Shown: piece after piece, positions 17,903 through 28,300 of the stretch
Numbering within the stretch: position 1 is the stretch's first letter
Layout: every line of letters begins with the position of its first letter
DNA from: Anaerolineales bacterium UBA3001
Lineage (GTDB): Bacteria; Chloroflexota; Anaerolineae; Anaerolineales; UBA11657
DNA length: 52,249 nucleotides
Reading direction: 5' to 3'
NCBI GenBank assembly: GCA_002346435.1
Contig: DDZT01000018.1
Span: 61,853-114,101 of the forward strand
The notes under the pieces: model-generated
Told to the model about the DNA's origin: nothing
Database searches by the model: none
Seen by the model: only the letters and a program-made list of their open reading frames with translations
Program-made: the position numbers and the translations under genes

Positions 17903-19029
17903 ATACCTAGAATTTGTCGTACTTGATCGAAGAATCCCTTTTCCCCTGTTTGCTCTTTAGGTTTGGCCCTGTCTTGGAATGTATTGCCTAACTCATTGAG
18001 TAAGCGTTCCTGTTCAGAAGTTGTTTGCTTAGGAATAGAAACAGTAGTGACCACAATTTGGTCTCCGCGCTTACCATTTCGCACGTTTGGTACTCCTACA
18101 CCTCTGAGTCGCAAGATATCACCAGATTGCGTGCCAGATGGTATGCGAAGTTCTTGCTTATCATCAATAGTAGGTATCATCACAGTAGTTCCTAGAGCTG
18201 CTTCAGTAATATTGATTTCTAATTCAAGTATGATGTCATTATTCCTGCGCTGGAAAAATTTGTGTTGTTCAACAGTAAGTGCTACATAAAGGTCACCATT
18301 GCGTTGTCCAAGCTGACCAGGTCCACCTTCACCTGTAAGACGGATTTGTGTCTCGTTGTCCACTCCGGCTGGTATACTAACGGAGAGTTTTCTTGTTGCA
18401 TTGTGTTGACCAACACCATTGCATTTAGTGCAGGGAGAGTTTATTTTCTCACCACTACCTTGACAATTTGGGCAAATCGCTACATTGACCATGGAACCCA
18501 GGAATGTTTGTCGTACTTCTTGTATTTCTCCATTGCCAGCGCATTGAACACATTTACTTATAGATGTTTCAGGTTCGGCACGATTTCCATTACATCGAGA
18601 GCAAAGCTCTGGACGTGTGATTTCAATTTCTTGAGTTGCACCATGCACAGCTTGGTCAAAAGAGATGTTAAGGTCATATCGTAGGTCAGATCCACGTCTT
18701 GGTTGTCTGCGTGAGCCATGGCGATTGCCTCCAAATCCTCCAAAAAATTGGTCAAAGATGTCGTCAAAAGGGAATCCGCTTGAGAAATCATTTACGCCCA
18801 TTCCCTTAAGACCTTCATGGCCATAACGGTCATATGCAGCGCGTTTCTCAGAGTCGGAAAGTACTCCATAAGCTTCGTTAAGATCTTTGAATTGTGCCTC
18901 AGATGATTCATCAGTATTAACATCAGGATGTAGTTTCTTTGCTAGTTGGCGGTATGCATTCTTGAGAGTAGCTGGGTCTGCATCCCGTGATACTCCGAGG
19001 ATTTCGTAGTAATCTTGTTGGCTAGACAT
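17899..19029 (-). CDS. dnaJ: Chaperone protein DnaJ
   Basis: Hsp40 co-chaperone that delivers substrates to DnaK and stimulates its ATPase. The 376 residues show a J-domain with HPD at residues 34-36, a Gly/Phe-rich region (about 72-105: GFPFDDIFDQFFGGFGG), four zinc-binding CxxCxGx repeats (CSRCNGNR, CVQCAGNG, CPNCQGSG, CTKCNGVG) and C-terminal substrate-binding domains. The first zinc repeat ends in Arg rather than Gly, a mild deviation. It follows dnaK by 54 bases and overlaps prmA by four. Confidence 0.97.
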   Translation of the reverse strand: MSSQQDYYEILGVSRDADPATLKNAYRQLAKKLHPDVNTDESSEAQFKDLNEAYGVLSDSEKRAAYDRYGHEGLKGMGVNDFSSGFPFDDIFDQFFGGFGGNRHGSRRQPRRGSDLRYDLNISFDQAVHGATQEIEITRPELCSRCNGNRAEPETSISKCVQCAGNGEIQEVRQTFLGSMVNVAICPNCQGSGEKINSPCTKCNGVGQHNATRKLSVSIPAGVDNETQIRLTGEGGPGQLGQRNGDLYVALTVEQHKFFQRRNNDIILELEINITEAALGTTVMIPTIDDKQELRIPSGTQSGDILRLRGVGVPNVRNGKRGDQIVVTTVSIPKQTTSEQERLLNELGNTFQDRAKPKEQTGEKGFFDQVRQILGM

Positions 19030-19083
19030 GGTAGTTACTAGTTATGGTGTGATTAATCATTTTCTGTCAGCAATTATGCTATA

Positions 19084-21009
19084 TCATACCTCATTGAAAT
19101 CACCATCAACTACATCAGAGTCCGAGTCAGGTATACTCTCATTCGTTTCATCAGCGTCGGTGTTTGTTTTAGGTGCTTCAGTGTTTTCATCATCTGAACC
19201 TTGATCAGCTTGTGACATCAAGATGGAAACTTTTTCAACTTCTTGTTGTAATTGTGATGTCGAATCCTTTATGCTTGCGATGTCTTCACCTGTCAAGTTT
19301 TCTTGGAGACTATCCATTTTTGCTTGCAAACTCTGTTTTGTGTCAACATCTATGTTGTCGTCCAGTTCGTTGTTAATACGGGATGCTCTATGTAAAACTG
19401 AGTTTCCAGCGTTGTGGACCTCTATGAGTTCCTTTCGTTGATTATCTTCCTCTCTATGTTTTTCCGCAGCAGCGATCATTTTTGCGATATCTTTATCCGA
19501 TAGACCCGAGGAACCTTGAATAGTTACGTTTTGACTACGGTTGCTGGCTTTATCTTTTGCACTAACATTTAATATGCCGTCCGCATCTATATCAAAAGTA
19601 ACTTCTATTTGAGGTGTGCCACGAGGAGCAGATGGTATTCCGTCTAATACAAATTTACCAAGACTTTTATTATCAGTAGCCATGGACCTCTCACCTTGAA
19701 TTACATTTATCTCAACTGCGGATTGGTTGTCAGATGCTGTGGAGAATACTTGACTTTTTGTGGTAGGAACCGTTGTATTACGCTCAATTAGGGCAGTGGA
19801 TATTCCACCAAGAGTTTCAATGCTGAGTGTAAGTGGTGTCACATCAAGTAATAGGACATCTTTTACGTCACCTCCGAGAACTCCAGCCTGTATAGCAGCA
19901 CCAATGGCGACAACTTCATCTGGATTAACTTTCTTGTTCGGTTCGCGATCGAAGAACTGGCGTACAGCCTCTTGAACTCCAGGCATGCGAGTCATGCCTC
20001 CAACTAGTACAACCTCATCTACATCTGATACAGATAAGCGTGCGTCCTCCAAAGCTGTTTCTACAGGTTTAATGGATTGTTCGATTAAGTCCTCCGTTAG
20101 TTCCTCTAGTTTTGATCGCGACAGTGTGTAGTTAAGGTGTTTTGGACCACTTGCGTCTGCAGTGATGAATGGGAGATTGATTTCAGTTTGCATAACAGTG
20201 CTCAGTTCAATCTTGGCTTTTTCCGCTGCTTCTCTAATTCTTTGCAGCGCTTGTTTGTCTTCGTTAAGGTTGATGCCTTGGTCCTTACTGTAATGGTCTG
20301 TAATCCATTCAACAACGCGTACATCGAAATCATCGCCTCCTAGGTGGGTATTGCCATTGGTTGCTTGTACTTCAAACACTCCATCACCCACGTCAAGAAT
20401 AGATACATCAAATGTTCCGCCTCCCAAATCAAAGACTGCTATTGTTTCTTCAGACCGTTTTTCGAGACCATATGCTAGTGCAGAAGCTGTGGGTTCGTTG
20501 ATGATTCGTAGTACCTCCAGACCCGCTATGCGACCAGCATCCTTAGTTGCTTGACGTTGAGCGTCATTAAAGTAAGCAGGTACGGTTATTACTGCTTGTG
20601 TTACTGAGGCGCCCAGGTAAGATTCAGCATCGTTTTTTAGTTTGGCTAGTATCATTGCTGATACTTCTTGCGGCGAGTATTCCTTTTCGTTCATATGTAC
20701 AAGCAATTCTCCATTTTCATCACTACTTACTTTGTAGGGAATATGTTTAAGAGCTCTTTGTACTTCGGGGTCATCAAATTTACGACCCATAAAACGCTTT
20801 ACAGAAAAAAGAGTATTGTCTGGATTTGTAATTGCCTGTCTGCGTGCTACTTGTCCTACCATTCGTTCGCCGGTTTTCGGATTAACTGCTACAACTGAAG
20901 GCACAAGTCGTCCACCTTCTGAGCTAGATATAACATGAGCCTCTCCGGCTTCCATTACTGATACTACTGAGTTAGTTGTACCGAGATCTATTCCAATGAT
21001 TTTTCCCAT
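19084..21009 (-). CDS. dnaK: Chaperone protein DnaK (Hsp70)
   Basis: ATP-dependent Hsp70 chaperone. The 641 residues match the family. The nucleotide-binding domain opens with IIGIDLGTTNSVVSVMEAGE and contains AVITVPAYFNDAQRQATKDAG, IINEPTASALAYGL and FDLGGGTFDVSILDVGDG. The interdomain linker DVLLLDVTPLTLSIETLGG precedes the substrate-binding domain and helical lid. The tail is acidic but ends DGDFNEV rather than the usual EEVD-like DAEFEEV, a minor change. It lies between grpE and dnaJ in the CIRCE-controlled operon. Confidence 0.98.
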   Translation of the reverse strand: MGKIIGIDLGTTNSVVSVMEAGEAHVISSSEGGRLVPSVVAVNPKTGERMVGQVARRQAITNPDNTLFSVKRFMGRKFDDPEVQRALKHIPYKVSSDENGELLVHMNEKEYSPQEVSAMILAKLKNDAESYLGASVTQAVITVPAYFNDAQRQATKDAGRIAGLEVLRIINEPTASALAYGLEKRSEETIAVFDLGGGTFDVSILDVGDGVFEVQATNGNTHLGGDDFDVRVVEWITDHYSKDQGINLNEDKQALQRIREAAEKAKIELSTVMQTEINLPFITADASGPKHLNYTLSRSKLEELTEDLIEQSIKPVETALEDARLSVSDVDEVVLVGGMTRMPGVQEAVRQFFDREPNKKVNPDEVVAIGAAIQAGVLGGDVKDVLLLDVTPLTLSIETLGGISTALIERNTTVPTTKSQVFSTASDNQSAVEINVIQGERSMATDNKSLGKFVLDGIPSAPRGTPQIEVTFDIDADGILNVSAKDKASNRSQNVTIQGSSGLSDKDIAKMIAAAEKHREEDNQRKELIEVHNAGNSVLHRASRINNELDDNIDVDTKQSLQAKMDSLQENLTGEDIASIKDSTSQLQQEVEKVSILMSQADQGSDDENTEAPKTNTDADETNESIPDSDSDVVDGDFNEV

Positions 21010-21039
21010 AATGTTTTAATAAACCTTATAAATTATTCT

Positions 21040-21666
21040 CTACTCAGCAACGCGTACTTGAGCAGGCCTTAATATCCGTTCGCCAAGCAAGTAACCTGGT
21101 CTTACCATAGCGATTATTACATCACTAGCATAATCATCATGGGCTTCTTGCATAATTGCTTCATGTATGTGTGGATCGAATGGTTCTCCTGGCTTAGCTT
21201 TGATAGTTACTACTTTTTCCTTTTCGAATAAAGATAGTATTTTCCGATGAATCATATTAAAGCCCTCGCTCCATTTTGCACCATCTCCTGTAGCTGGCAG
21301 CGATTCGAGTGCTAATTGCAAATCGTCAACTATAGGAAAAAATTGCGATAGCAACTCAGCAGCAGCATTTTGGTGAGCTAGTTGCATTTCCTGAGATTTG
21401 CGACGCTTGAAGTTCTGAAAATCAGCCAAAGCACGTTGTTGTCCCTCTAGTCTATCGGCTGCAAGTGTTTCAGCGGTAGAAAGTTTTTCAAGCCACTGCT
21501 CTATTGTAAGGTCTTCCAAAGCAATAGCATCATCTTTTTTGTTGTATTCTTCATCATCTGTTGTGTCTGTAATGTTCTCCATAGCATTGTCATTTTGATC
21601 TACATTCTCTTTCTGATTAGAATTATTGGACAAATTAGTGTCTGTATTTTGATTTGAATCCTTCAT
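21040..21666 (-). CDS. grpE: Nucleotide exchange factor GrpE
   Basis: Releases ADP from DnaK. The 208 residues comprise a disordered, Asn/Asp-rich N-terminal tail (about 1-45), a long helix (LSTAETLAADRLEGQQRALADFQN split by FKRRKSQEM), and the C-terminal beta domain with VTIKAKPGEPFDPHIHEAIM and RPGYLLGERILRPAQVRVAE, both hallmark segments. It follows hrcA by 24 bases and precedes dnaK by 30. Confidence 0.95.
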   Translation of the reverse strand: MKDSNQNTDTNLSNNSNQKENVDQNDNAMENITDTTDDEEYNKKDDAIALEDLTIEQWLEKLSTAETLAADRLEGQQRALADFQNFKRRKSQEMQLAHQNAAAELLSQFFPIVDDLQLALESLPATGDGAKWSEGFNMIHRKILSLFEKEKVVTIKAKPGEPFDPHIHEAIMQEAHDDYASDVIIAMVRPGYLLGERILRPAQVRVAE

Positions 21667-21690
21667 AGTATCTCGTCTCTTTGAAATATT

Positions 21691-22728
21691 TTATCCATAA
21701 CTGTCATGTACTAGTTGTGTCATTAACTTAGCTACATGCCGAACTGCACCTATAGCTCGATCATAAGCCATACGTGTGGGACCAAATACCCCTAAAGTTC
21801 CTGTAGCAATGTTTGGGCTTCCATATCGTGCAAGAACCATCGAACATTCTTTTAACTCTTTCCAATCACCTTCACCTGCGATTACAACTGTAACGCCATC
21901 AAATGGAGACTGTATAGCTGATTCTAAAAAATTTTCCATGTATGTACGCTTCTCTAGTAATTGAAGTGCATTTCTAGCTGGTTCTGAATTGGTAAATTCT
22001 CTTTGTGATAGCACATTTTGAATTCCATCTAAATACAATTCTCCTGCAGCAAATGAATCTGCTTTCTGCATGGTGACTGAAACTTGGTGAAGTATGGTGT
22101 TTTCTAGATTATCCTCAATTAAGCTGCGTTGATTTTCAATGTGGCTTGCACTTCTATTTTTGTAATGTTTAGTTAATCTTTCTGCTAAATCTGACAATTT
22201 TGTCTGTGAGATTGGATAATCAACTGAAAAAATTTCTTGTAGTACTTCGCCTCCTAGTAGAACTAGGACCAATAAAATATGTTGTCTATATGTTGATATA
22301 AGTTCTATATGTTTAACTTGTGCTTTATGGCTGTGCAAAGCTGTTACAAGACCAGCTACTTGAGTATGGCGTGCTAGAACATTGGCTGCAAGCTTACCCC
22401 ATTCATTAACGCTAGTTCGTGCTTGATAGAATTGATGACTAATTTTACGACATTCAGATCGCGGCAAAGCATATGTTTTTACTAGGTATCGTACAAAATA
22501 TCGATAACCTATTTCTGTAGGTATTCGACCAGCAGATGTGTGAGGCTGATGTAGTAAATCCAAATTAGATAGTACAGCCATTTCATTTCTGACAGTGGCA
22601 GTACTCCAATCTAGCCTATGCTTATCAACAAGTGTTTGTGAGCTTACCCCACTATTTTTGGGATTCTTGACGTATTCACGTACTATGAGACCCAAAATTT
22701 TTTCTTGTCTATCAGTTAATATTTGCAT
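21691..22728 (-). CDS. hrcA: Heat-inducible transcription repressor HrcA
   Basis: Repressor that binds CIRCE operators and holds class I heat-shock genes off, with activity set by chaperonin availability. The 345 residues include an N-terminal winged helix (LTDRQEKILGLIVREYVKNP, then VSSQTLVDKHRLDWSTATVRNEMA and TSAGRIPTEIGYRYFV), followed by a GAF-like domain and the conserved C-terminal GVFGPTRMAYDRAIGAVRHVA. It is the first gene of the operon and is preceded by a CIRCE element 22 bases upstream, so it controls itself. Confidence 0.95.
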   Translation of the reverse strand: MQILTDRQEKILGLIVREYVKNPKNSGVSSQTLVDKHRLDWSTATVRNEMAVLSNLDLLHQPHTSAGRIPTEIGYRYFVRYLVKTYALPRSECRKISHQFYQARTSVNEWGKLAANVLARHTQVAGLVTALHSHKAQVKHIELISTYRQHILLVLVLLGGEVLQEIFSVDYPISQTKLSDLAERLTKHYKNRSASHIENQRSLIEDNLENTILHQVSVTMQKADSFAAGELYLDGIQNVLSQREFTNSEPARNALQLLEKRTYMENFLESAIQSPFDGVTVVIAGEGDWKELKECSMVLARYGSPNIATGTLGVFGPTRMAYDRAIGAVRHVAKLMTQLVHDSYG

Positions 22729-22749
22729 TTATCTCAATTCCATGCTAAT

Positions 22750-22776
22750 TTAGCACTCTAAGCACTAGACTGCTAA
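22750..22776 (-). promoter_or_regulatory. CIRCE operator
   Basis: TTAGCACTC (22750-22758), a 9-base spacer and GACTGCTAA (22768-22776) match the CIRCE consensus TTAGCACTC-N9-GAGTGCTAA with one mismatch in the second arm. It lies between the predicted transcription start (near 22783) and the hrcA ATG, the normal HrcA-binding position. Confidence 0.93.
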
Positions 22777-22789
22777 ATCACTGTTATCA

Positions 22790-22819
22790 ATCATACCATG
22801 CGTGCTTTAAGAGTGTCAA
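22790..22819 (-). promoter_or_regulatory. Promoter of the hrcA operon
   Basis: On the minus strand TTGACA (plus-strand 22814-22819) and TATGAT (22790-22795) are 18 bases apart, with TGG directly before the -10. The start near 22783 leads straight into the CIRCE element. Confidence 0.75.
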
Positions 22820-22828
22820 GAAACGGGG

Positions 22829-22834
22829 TATAAT
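22829..22834 (+). promoter_or_regulatory. -10 box (TATAAT) for the B12-subunit/meaB unit
   Basis: A perfect TATAAT precedes the gene at 22862. The -35 position, TTTAAG, is poor and overlaps the back of the hrcA -35, so the two divergent promoters share DNA. An AAGGAG ribosome binding site at 22843-22848 follows the predicted start. Confidence 0.45.
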
Positions 22835-22861
22835 CCAATATTAAGGAGCTAGATTTTTGGT

Positions 22862-23287
22862 ATGTCTGACAATCCTATTCGTATTCTTATTGCAAAGCCT
22901 GGTCTAGATGGTCATGATAGAGGCGCCAAGATTATTGCTCGAGCATTGCGCGATGCAGGTTTGGAAGTAATTTACACAGGCCTCAGGCAGTCTCCTATGA
23001 TGATTGTTGAAGCAGCTATGCAGGAGGATGTTAAGGCGATTGGTGTTTCCATTCTTTCTGGTGCGCATCAAGTATTGGTTCCGCGCATAATTAATCTGCT
23101 ACATGAAAAGGGTTTGGGCCATGTACCATTGCTTGTCGGTGGAATAATTCCTGAAAATGATGTTGATGAATTATTCCAGTTGGGAGTAGCTGGTGTATTT
23201 GGTCCAGGTACGAGCACATCAGATATAGTATCACTGGTGCAAGACGTGGTTTCCTCCAACAAGAACAAAATCAATTATTCAGCATAA
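22862..23287 (+). CDS. Cobalamin-binding subunit of methylmalonyl-CoA mutase type
   Basis: 141-residue B12-binding domain equal to the C-terminal part of methylmalonyl-CoA mutase. It contains the base-off ligand motif D-x-H-x-x-G (GLDGHDRGAKIIARAL), then SILSGAH and VPLLVGGIIPENDVDEL, matching the separate small subunit of archaeal-type and Chloroflexota mutases. It needs a partner catalytic subunit, which is not in this window. meaB begins one base after the stop, so the pair is an operon for a B12-dependent acyl-CoA mutase (methylmalonyl-CoA to succinyl-CoA, or a related substrate such as isobutyryl-CoA). The start follows an AAGGAG motif at a rather long 13-base distance. Confidence 0.88.
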   Translation: MSDNPIRILIAKPGLDGHDRGAKIIARALRDAGLEVIYTGLRQSPMMIVEAAMQEDVKAIGVSILSGAHQVLVPRIINLLHEKGLGHVPLLVGGIIPENDVDELFQLGVAGVFGPGTSTSDIVSLVQDVVSSNKNKINYSA

Positions 23288-23288
23288 C

Positions 23289-24311
23289 ATGTCTTTGACA
23301 AAACAAATAATATCTGGTGACCGGAGGGCATTAGCTCAGGCACTAACGCTCATTGAAAATGATGACCACAGCAGTCAACACATTCTTACTGATGTATATA
23401 GGCATACAGGTTGCGCTCATCTTATTGGTATAACAGGTATTCCGGGTGTAGGCAAATCAACCCTCATAAATTCTTTGGCTAAATTGATGCGAAAATCTGG
23501 TGATAAGCTAGGATTACTGGCAATTGACCCTAGTAGTCAGTTCAGTCAAGGCGCTATTCTAGGTGATCGTATCCGCATGAAAGATTTGTTGGGTGATGAA
23601 GGCATCTTCATAAGGAGTATGGCTAGCCGAGGTGTTCTTGGAGGTCTTTCGTCTACAACAGCAGCTGCGGTTGACCTTCTTGATGCTGCTGGTTTTGATC
23701 GAGTAATTGTTGAAACAGTTGGTGTAGGTCAGTCAGAAGTTGATATTGCCTCTAATGCACAGACTTCAATTGTAGTACTTTGCCCAGGTTTAGGTGATTC
23801 GATTCAAGCCGCTAAATCTGGTATTCTAGAGATAGCCGATATCATAGTTATAAACAAATCCGATTATCCTGAAGTAAATCTTACCAAGAGTTATTTGCGT
23901 GAGATGATTGATATTGGTAGTGCAGCTCAAACTAGTGGTTCAGAGACACAAAATATCATTGATGATATAAATGAAAAGTTAGACACAGACAGTAGTATAT
24001 GGGAAGTACCTATAATTACTACTGTTGCTACTACCGGAGAAGGTATAGGTGATTTGTTTGAGCAGTTGTTAGCTCATTATGAGCATATCAAATCTACTGG
24101 GGAGATTATTAGACGGCGTCATAGCCGGCTGCGTGCAATATTTGAGTCACAGTTGCGCAAACAATTGTATACTAAGTTATCGCAGATGTTGTCTGAGGAT
24201 TACTGTCTTAGACAATTAGAAGTGATTATGGAAAGAGAAACTGATCCATATACAGCAGCTACAAATTGTATCAAACATTTCGAGACAAATTATATCGGTG
24301 ATGAGGATTGA
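23289..24311 (+). CDS. meaB: Methylmalonyl-CoA mutase-associated GTPase MeaB
   Basis: G3E-family P-loop GTPase that protects the B12 mutase and gates cofactor loading and replacement. The older annotation as a LAO/AO transport ATPase (ArgK) is not apt. The 340 residues show Walker A GIPGVGKSTLINSL, the switch region LAIDPSSQFSQGAILGDRIRM, VIVETVGVGQSEVDIA, and the NKSD base-recognition motif. The C-terminal helical dimerisation part (RRRHSRLRAIFESQLRKQL) is present. It is translated behind the B12 subunit with a one-base gap and is followed by prs after three bases. Confidence 0.93.
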   Translation: MSLTKQIISGDRRALAQALTLIENDDHSSQHILTDVYRHTGCAHLIGITGIPGVGKSTLINSLAKLMRKSGDKLGLLAIDPSSQFSQGAILGDRIRMKDLLGDEGIFIRSMASRGVLGGLSSTTAAAVDLLDAAGFDRVIVETVGVGQSEVDIASNAQTSIVVLCPGLGDSIQAAKSGILEIADIIVINKSDYPEVNLTKSYLREMIDIGSAAQTSGSETQNIIDDINEKLDTDSSIWEVPIITTVATTGEGIGDLFEQLLAHYEHIKSTGEIIRRRHSRLRAIFESQLRKQLYTKLSQMLSEDYCLRQLEVIMERETDPYTAATNCIKHFETNYIGDED

Positions 24312-24314
24312 AAT

Positions 24315-25295
24315 ATGACACGATTAAAAGGTCAAGACACACATATGTATGGTGAGATCCGCCTATATGCAGGATCTTCCTGTCCTGTGCTTGCTCAGGA
24401 GATAAGTGATTATCTAGGGGTGCCACTTAGTGGGCGAGATTTAATTCGGTTCCCTAATGAGAATCAATTTTGCAGATTACATGCAAGTGCTAGAGGACAA
24501 GATGTCTATGTAATACAGAGTACAGCATCGCCTGTTAATGACAATTTGATGGAATTGCTAATTATGTTACAAACTTTGCGTCTCGATTCGGTTGGCCGAT
24601 TGACATCGGTGGTGCCTTATTTATGTTATTCGCGTTCTGACAAGAAGGATCAACCACGTGTACCGATTGCTGCGAGACTCGTAGCTGATATGATAGAAGT
24701 TGCTGGATCAGATCGTTATATGACCTTAGATTTACATGCGGGTCAGATCCAGGGGTTTTTCAACATACCAGGTGACGTGTTAACTGCTTTTCATATGCTC
24801 AGCGCTCATTTCCAGAAATTACGTGATGATATGAAAGATCCTGTAGTTGTGACAGCTGATTTGGGTTTTGCAAAAAAAGGACGTAACTTTGCTGCTAAGC
24901 TTGATATGCCAATTGCTTTTATTGAGAAGCGTCGTAAGCGTAATGAGCCCAAATCAGAGATCGTGGGTGTTATAGGTGATGTAAGTGATCGTGACGTCAT
25001 CATAGTTGATGATGAAGTGGACACAGCTGGGTCAGTTACCCAGGCATTGGAAATTGTTAAAAAACAAGGTGCTCGAGATGTCTATCTTTCATTTGTTCAT
25101 GCAATTCTCTCAGACCCTGCTTTTGAAAGACTTAGCAAAGCAGATTTTAAGAGTATAGTGACAACAAATACTGTGCATATTCCAAATGAAAAAATCCTTC
25201 CTAATATGACAGTATTATCCATTGCACCGCTTCTGGCTGAGGTAATATTGCGTGCTCATGAAGGCCGTAGTGTTGGTGAGATGTTTAATGAATAA
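24315..25295 (+). CDS. prs: Ribose-phosphate pyrophosphokinase
   Basis: Makes PRPP from ribose 5-phosphate and ATP for nucleotide, His and Trp synthesis. The 326 residues contain VIQSTASPVNDNLMELLI, the metal/histidine motif DLHAGQIQGFF, the catalytic lysine region EKRRKRNEPK, and the PRPP loop VIIVDDEVDTAGSV. It is divergent from the common form in places: the usual FSDGE motif reads FPNEN, and VDDMIDTAGT reads VDDEVDTAGS, but key catalytic residues stay. The ATG at 24315 follows a GAGG-type motif; an internal Met at residue 11 just before the conserved region is an alternative start. It lies in the meaB-prs-secA run. Confidence 0.88.
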   Translation: MTRLKGQDTHMYGEIRLYAGSSCPVLAQEISDYLGVPLSGRDLIRFPNENQFCRLHASARGQDVYVIQSTASPVNDNLMELLIMLQTLRLDSVGRLTSVVPYLCYSRSDKKDQPRVPIAARLVADMIEVAGSDRYMTLDLHAGQIQGFFNIPGDVLTAFHMLSAHFQKLRDDMKDPVVVTADLGFAKKGRNFAAKLDMPIAFIEKRRKRNEPKSEIVGVIGDVSDRDVIIVDDEVDTAGSVTQALEIVKKQGARDVYLSFVHAILSDPAFERLSKADFKSIVTTNTVHIPNEKILPNMTVLSIAPLLAEVILRAHEGRSVGEMFNE

Positions 25296-25308
25296 CCCAC
25301 TAAATTAA

Positions 25309-28300
25309 ATGCTTAAAAAGATCCTTACTGTTGTTGGTGGAAATCCTACTGCGCGCGACTTAAAACTATACGAACAAGTTGCTGCAGATATTGATTATCT
25401 AGAGCCTGAATATAAGGCTCTGAGCGATTCTGAACTACGCTCAAAAACCGACTTTTTTAGAGAGAAATTACAATCTGCGATATCTGGTATTCCGGATTTG
25501 GAAGATCAGCTTGAAATGGAATCTCAAGTCATGCAAGATATTCTAACACATGCATTTGCGACTGTTCGTGAGGCTGCGGTGAGAACTATTGGATTAAGGC
25601 ACTATCCAGTCCAGTTGGTAGGTGGTCAAGTTCTTCATGATGGTCGTATTGCAGAAATGAGAACTGGTGAGGGTAAGACCCTAGTAGCTACATTACCACT
25701 TTATTTAAATGCGTTAGTGGGTAGGGGTGCACATTTAGTTACAGTGAATGATTATCTGGCACGTCGAGATGCAAAGTGGATGGGTCCTATTTTCCATATG
25801 TTAGGTATGAGCGTTGGTATATTACAGGATGCATCACGTACAGATAATGCACAAATGGCATACTTGTTTGATCCAACGCAAGAGTCTCCTCAAGAGGACA
25901 ATAACTTGGTTAGATTAGTGCCGCGTAATGAAGCTTATTCTGCTGATATTACTTATGGTACCAACAATGAATTTGGGTTTGACTATCTACGTGACAATAT
26001 TGCCCATCGGATAGAAGATCGTCGTCAACGTGAACTTCACTACTCTATCATTGATGAAGTAGATAATGTTCTGATTGATAGTGCGCGTACACCATTGATT
26101 ATTTCTGGTCCTGCCCAAGATGATCCGGAAATGTATATTGAGTTAGCGAAGGTAGTGCGGAGGCTTAAACCAGAACATTATGAAATTGATGATCGGTCTC
26201 GTACTATGTCCATGACTGATGAAGGTTACGATCGGGTTGAAGAGATTTTAGGCAAAACACTCCGTGATCCAGACAGTCCTGAAGATATAACAATGGAGCA
26301 AGCTCAAATTCAATCTCATCTTGAACAAGCACTGCGTGCCGAATTCATTTTCAAACGCAATAAAGATTACTTGGTTCGCGGTGGTAGAGTAGTAATAGTA
26401 GATGATTTTACCGGTCGAGTAATGCCTGGGCGTCGTTGGTCTGATGGTTTGCATCAAGCGGTGGAGGCCAAAGAGGGCGTGGCAATTCAAGCTGAAAACG
26501 TAACATACGCTACTATAACTTTACAAAACTTTTTTAGGATGTATAACACACTTTCTGGTATGTCAGGTACCGCTGTTACTGAAGCAGAAGAGTTTGACAA
26601 AATCTACCAGATTGATGTTGTTCCAATACCTACCCATCTTGATTTTCGTGCTAGGGTTGATCCTGAGTTAACTGAAATATCTTACAAAGAAGAAGGCTCG
26701 AAATTCTCATATATTGCAAACGTAAATGATCCGGATAATCCATTGCTGCATCGTCGTAAAGACTATGATGACCTAGTATTTCGGACTGAAGAAGCCAAAT
26801 TACGCTCTCTTACTCAGGAGGTGCTTGCTAGACATGTGTCGGGACAACCCATGCTAATTGGCACTACTTCAGTCGAGTCTTCTGAGCATCTATCTATGCG
26901 TTTTAGATCTACTGAGCTAAGACAGATTGCTTTGGTATGGTTGTTGCGTGATATCTGGTTTGAACAAAATGAGCGTGAGGAAGATGGGCGTGCAGTTCCG
27001 GAATTGTCAGACCTAAACTTACCTCTTGATAAGTTGAAGAAATCACATTTACGATCTTTGGGTAAGGATCTCAAAGTTCGACTGAATCCTACAACCCAAG
27101 ATAACTTGGTGCGTTTGTGCAATATTCTGGGATTGGAAGATAGCCTAGCTATAGATTTGAAAACTGTGCTAGAGGCTGGTATGTCCTGCCAAGTATTGAA
27201 TGCCAAAAAGCATGATGAAGAGTCTCGGATTATAGCTCGTGCTGGTTCTCTAGGTGCAATTACTATAGCAACTAACATGGCTGGACGTGGCGTGGATATA
27301 AAGCTAGGTGGGGAGATATCTGAGGACACTCTTGCAAATGTCAACAGAGTACTGAAAAGGTCCGGGCAATTTGATGCATTTGATATGACTCATGAGTCTC
27401 GTAAAAAAGCTCTTCAATTGCTGTCTAATGATGATTACGGAATATATGTAGATGAAGTAAAGACTTTTTTGAAGTATATGCTGGATGAGCAATTAGTAAG
27501 AGAATTAGGTGGTTTGCACGTTGTTGGATCTGAACGACATGAAGCGCGTCGTATAGATAATCAGCTACGCGGACGTGCTTCTAGGCAAGGAGATCCAGGA
27601 TCCAGTAGATTTTACTTGTCACTTGAAGATGAACTGATGCGACGATTTGGCGGGGCTAATGTATCCAGTTTAATGGAGAAATTAAATATTGACGAGGCTA
27701 TGCCTATTGAGCATGGCATAGTGAACAAGAGTATCGAACAATCCCAGACTCGAGTTGAGGGAGCCAATTTTGATGTTCGTAAGCATTTGTTGGAATATGA
27801 TGATGTACTTAATGTCCAACGTACCAAGTTTTATGATCAGCGCGATCGTATATTTGGTAAAGAAGACTTGACTTCCGACGTTGCTGAAATGTTAGCCTCA
27901 GAAGTTAACCGTAGAGTTACCCTATTCACTAAAGATGAAGAGGGATGGTGGCGTCTTTTGGCATGGCTTGACAATGTACAGCCGACTATAGAGAGTAACG
28001 ATAGCGATCTGTTCTTTTCATTTAGCATAGAGTTATTATTAGATGCGCTTGGTGAAACTGTTTCAAGCCTAGGTAATTTGTGGTTGGCACAGCAAGGATC
28101 AGAAGAGACAATAGATTTAGAGGACTGCAAGCGAATTGTTGCAGAAGAACGAAGTAATGTCATTGAAGCTTTGTTGACAATGGCTCGTCGTTCCGCAGAT
28201 CTTGCTTTGGAACGAATGCTTATAGCATATAGTGCTGAGATAAACAATTTGGAAGATCAGATACCAAGGTTTATCAATGAAAAATGTGAACTAGCAGACA

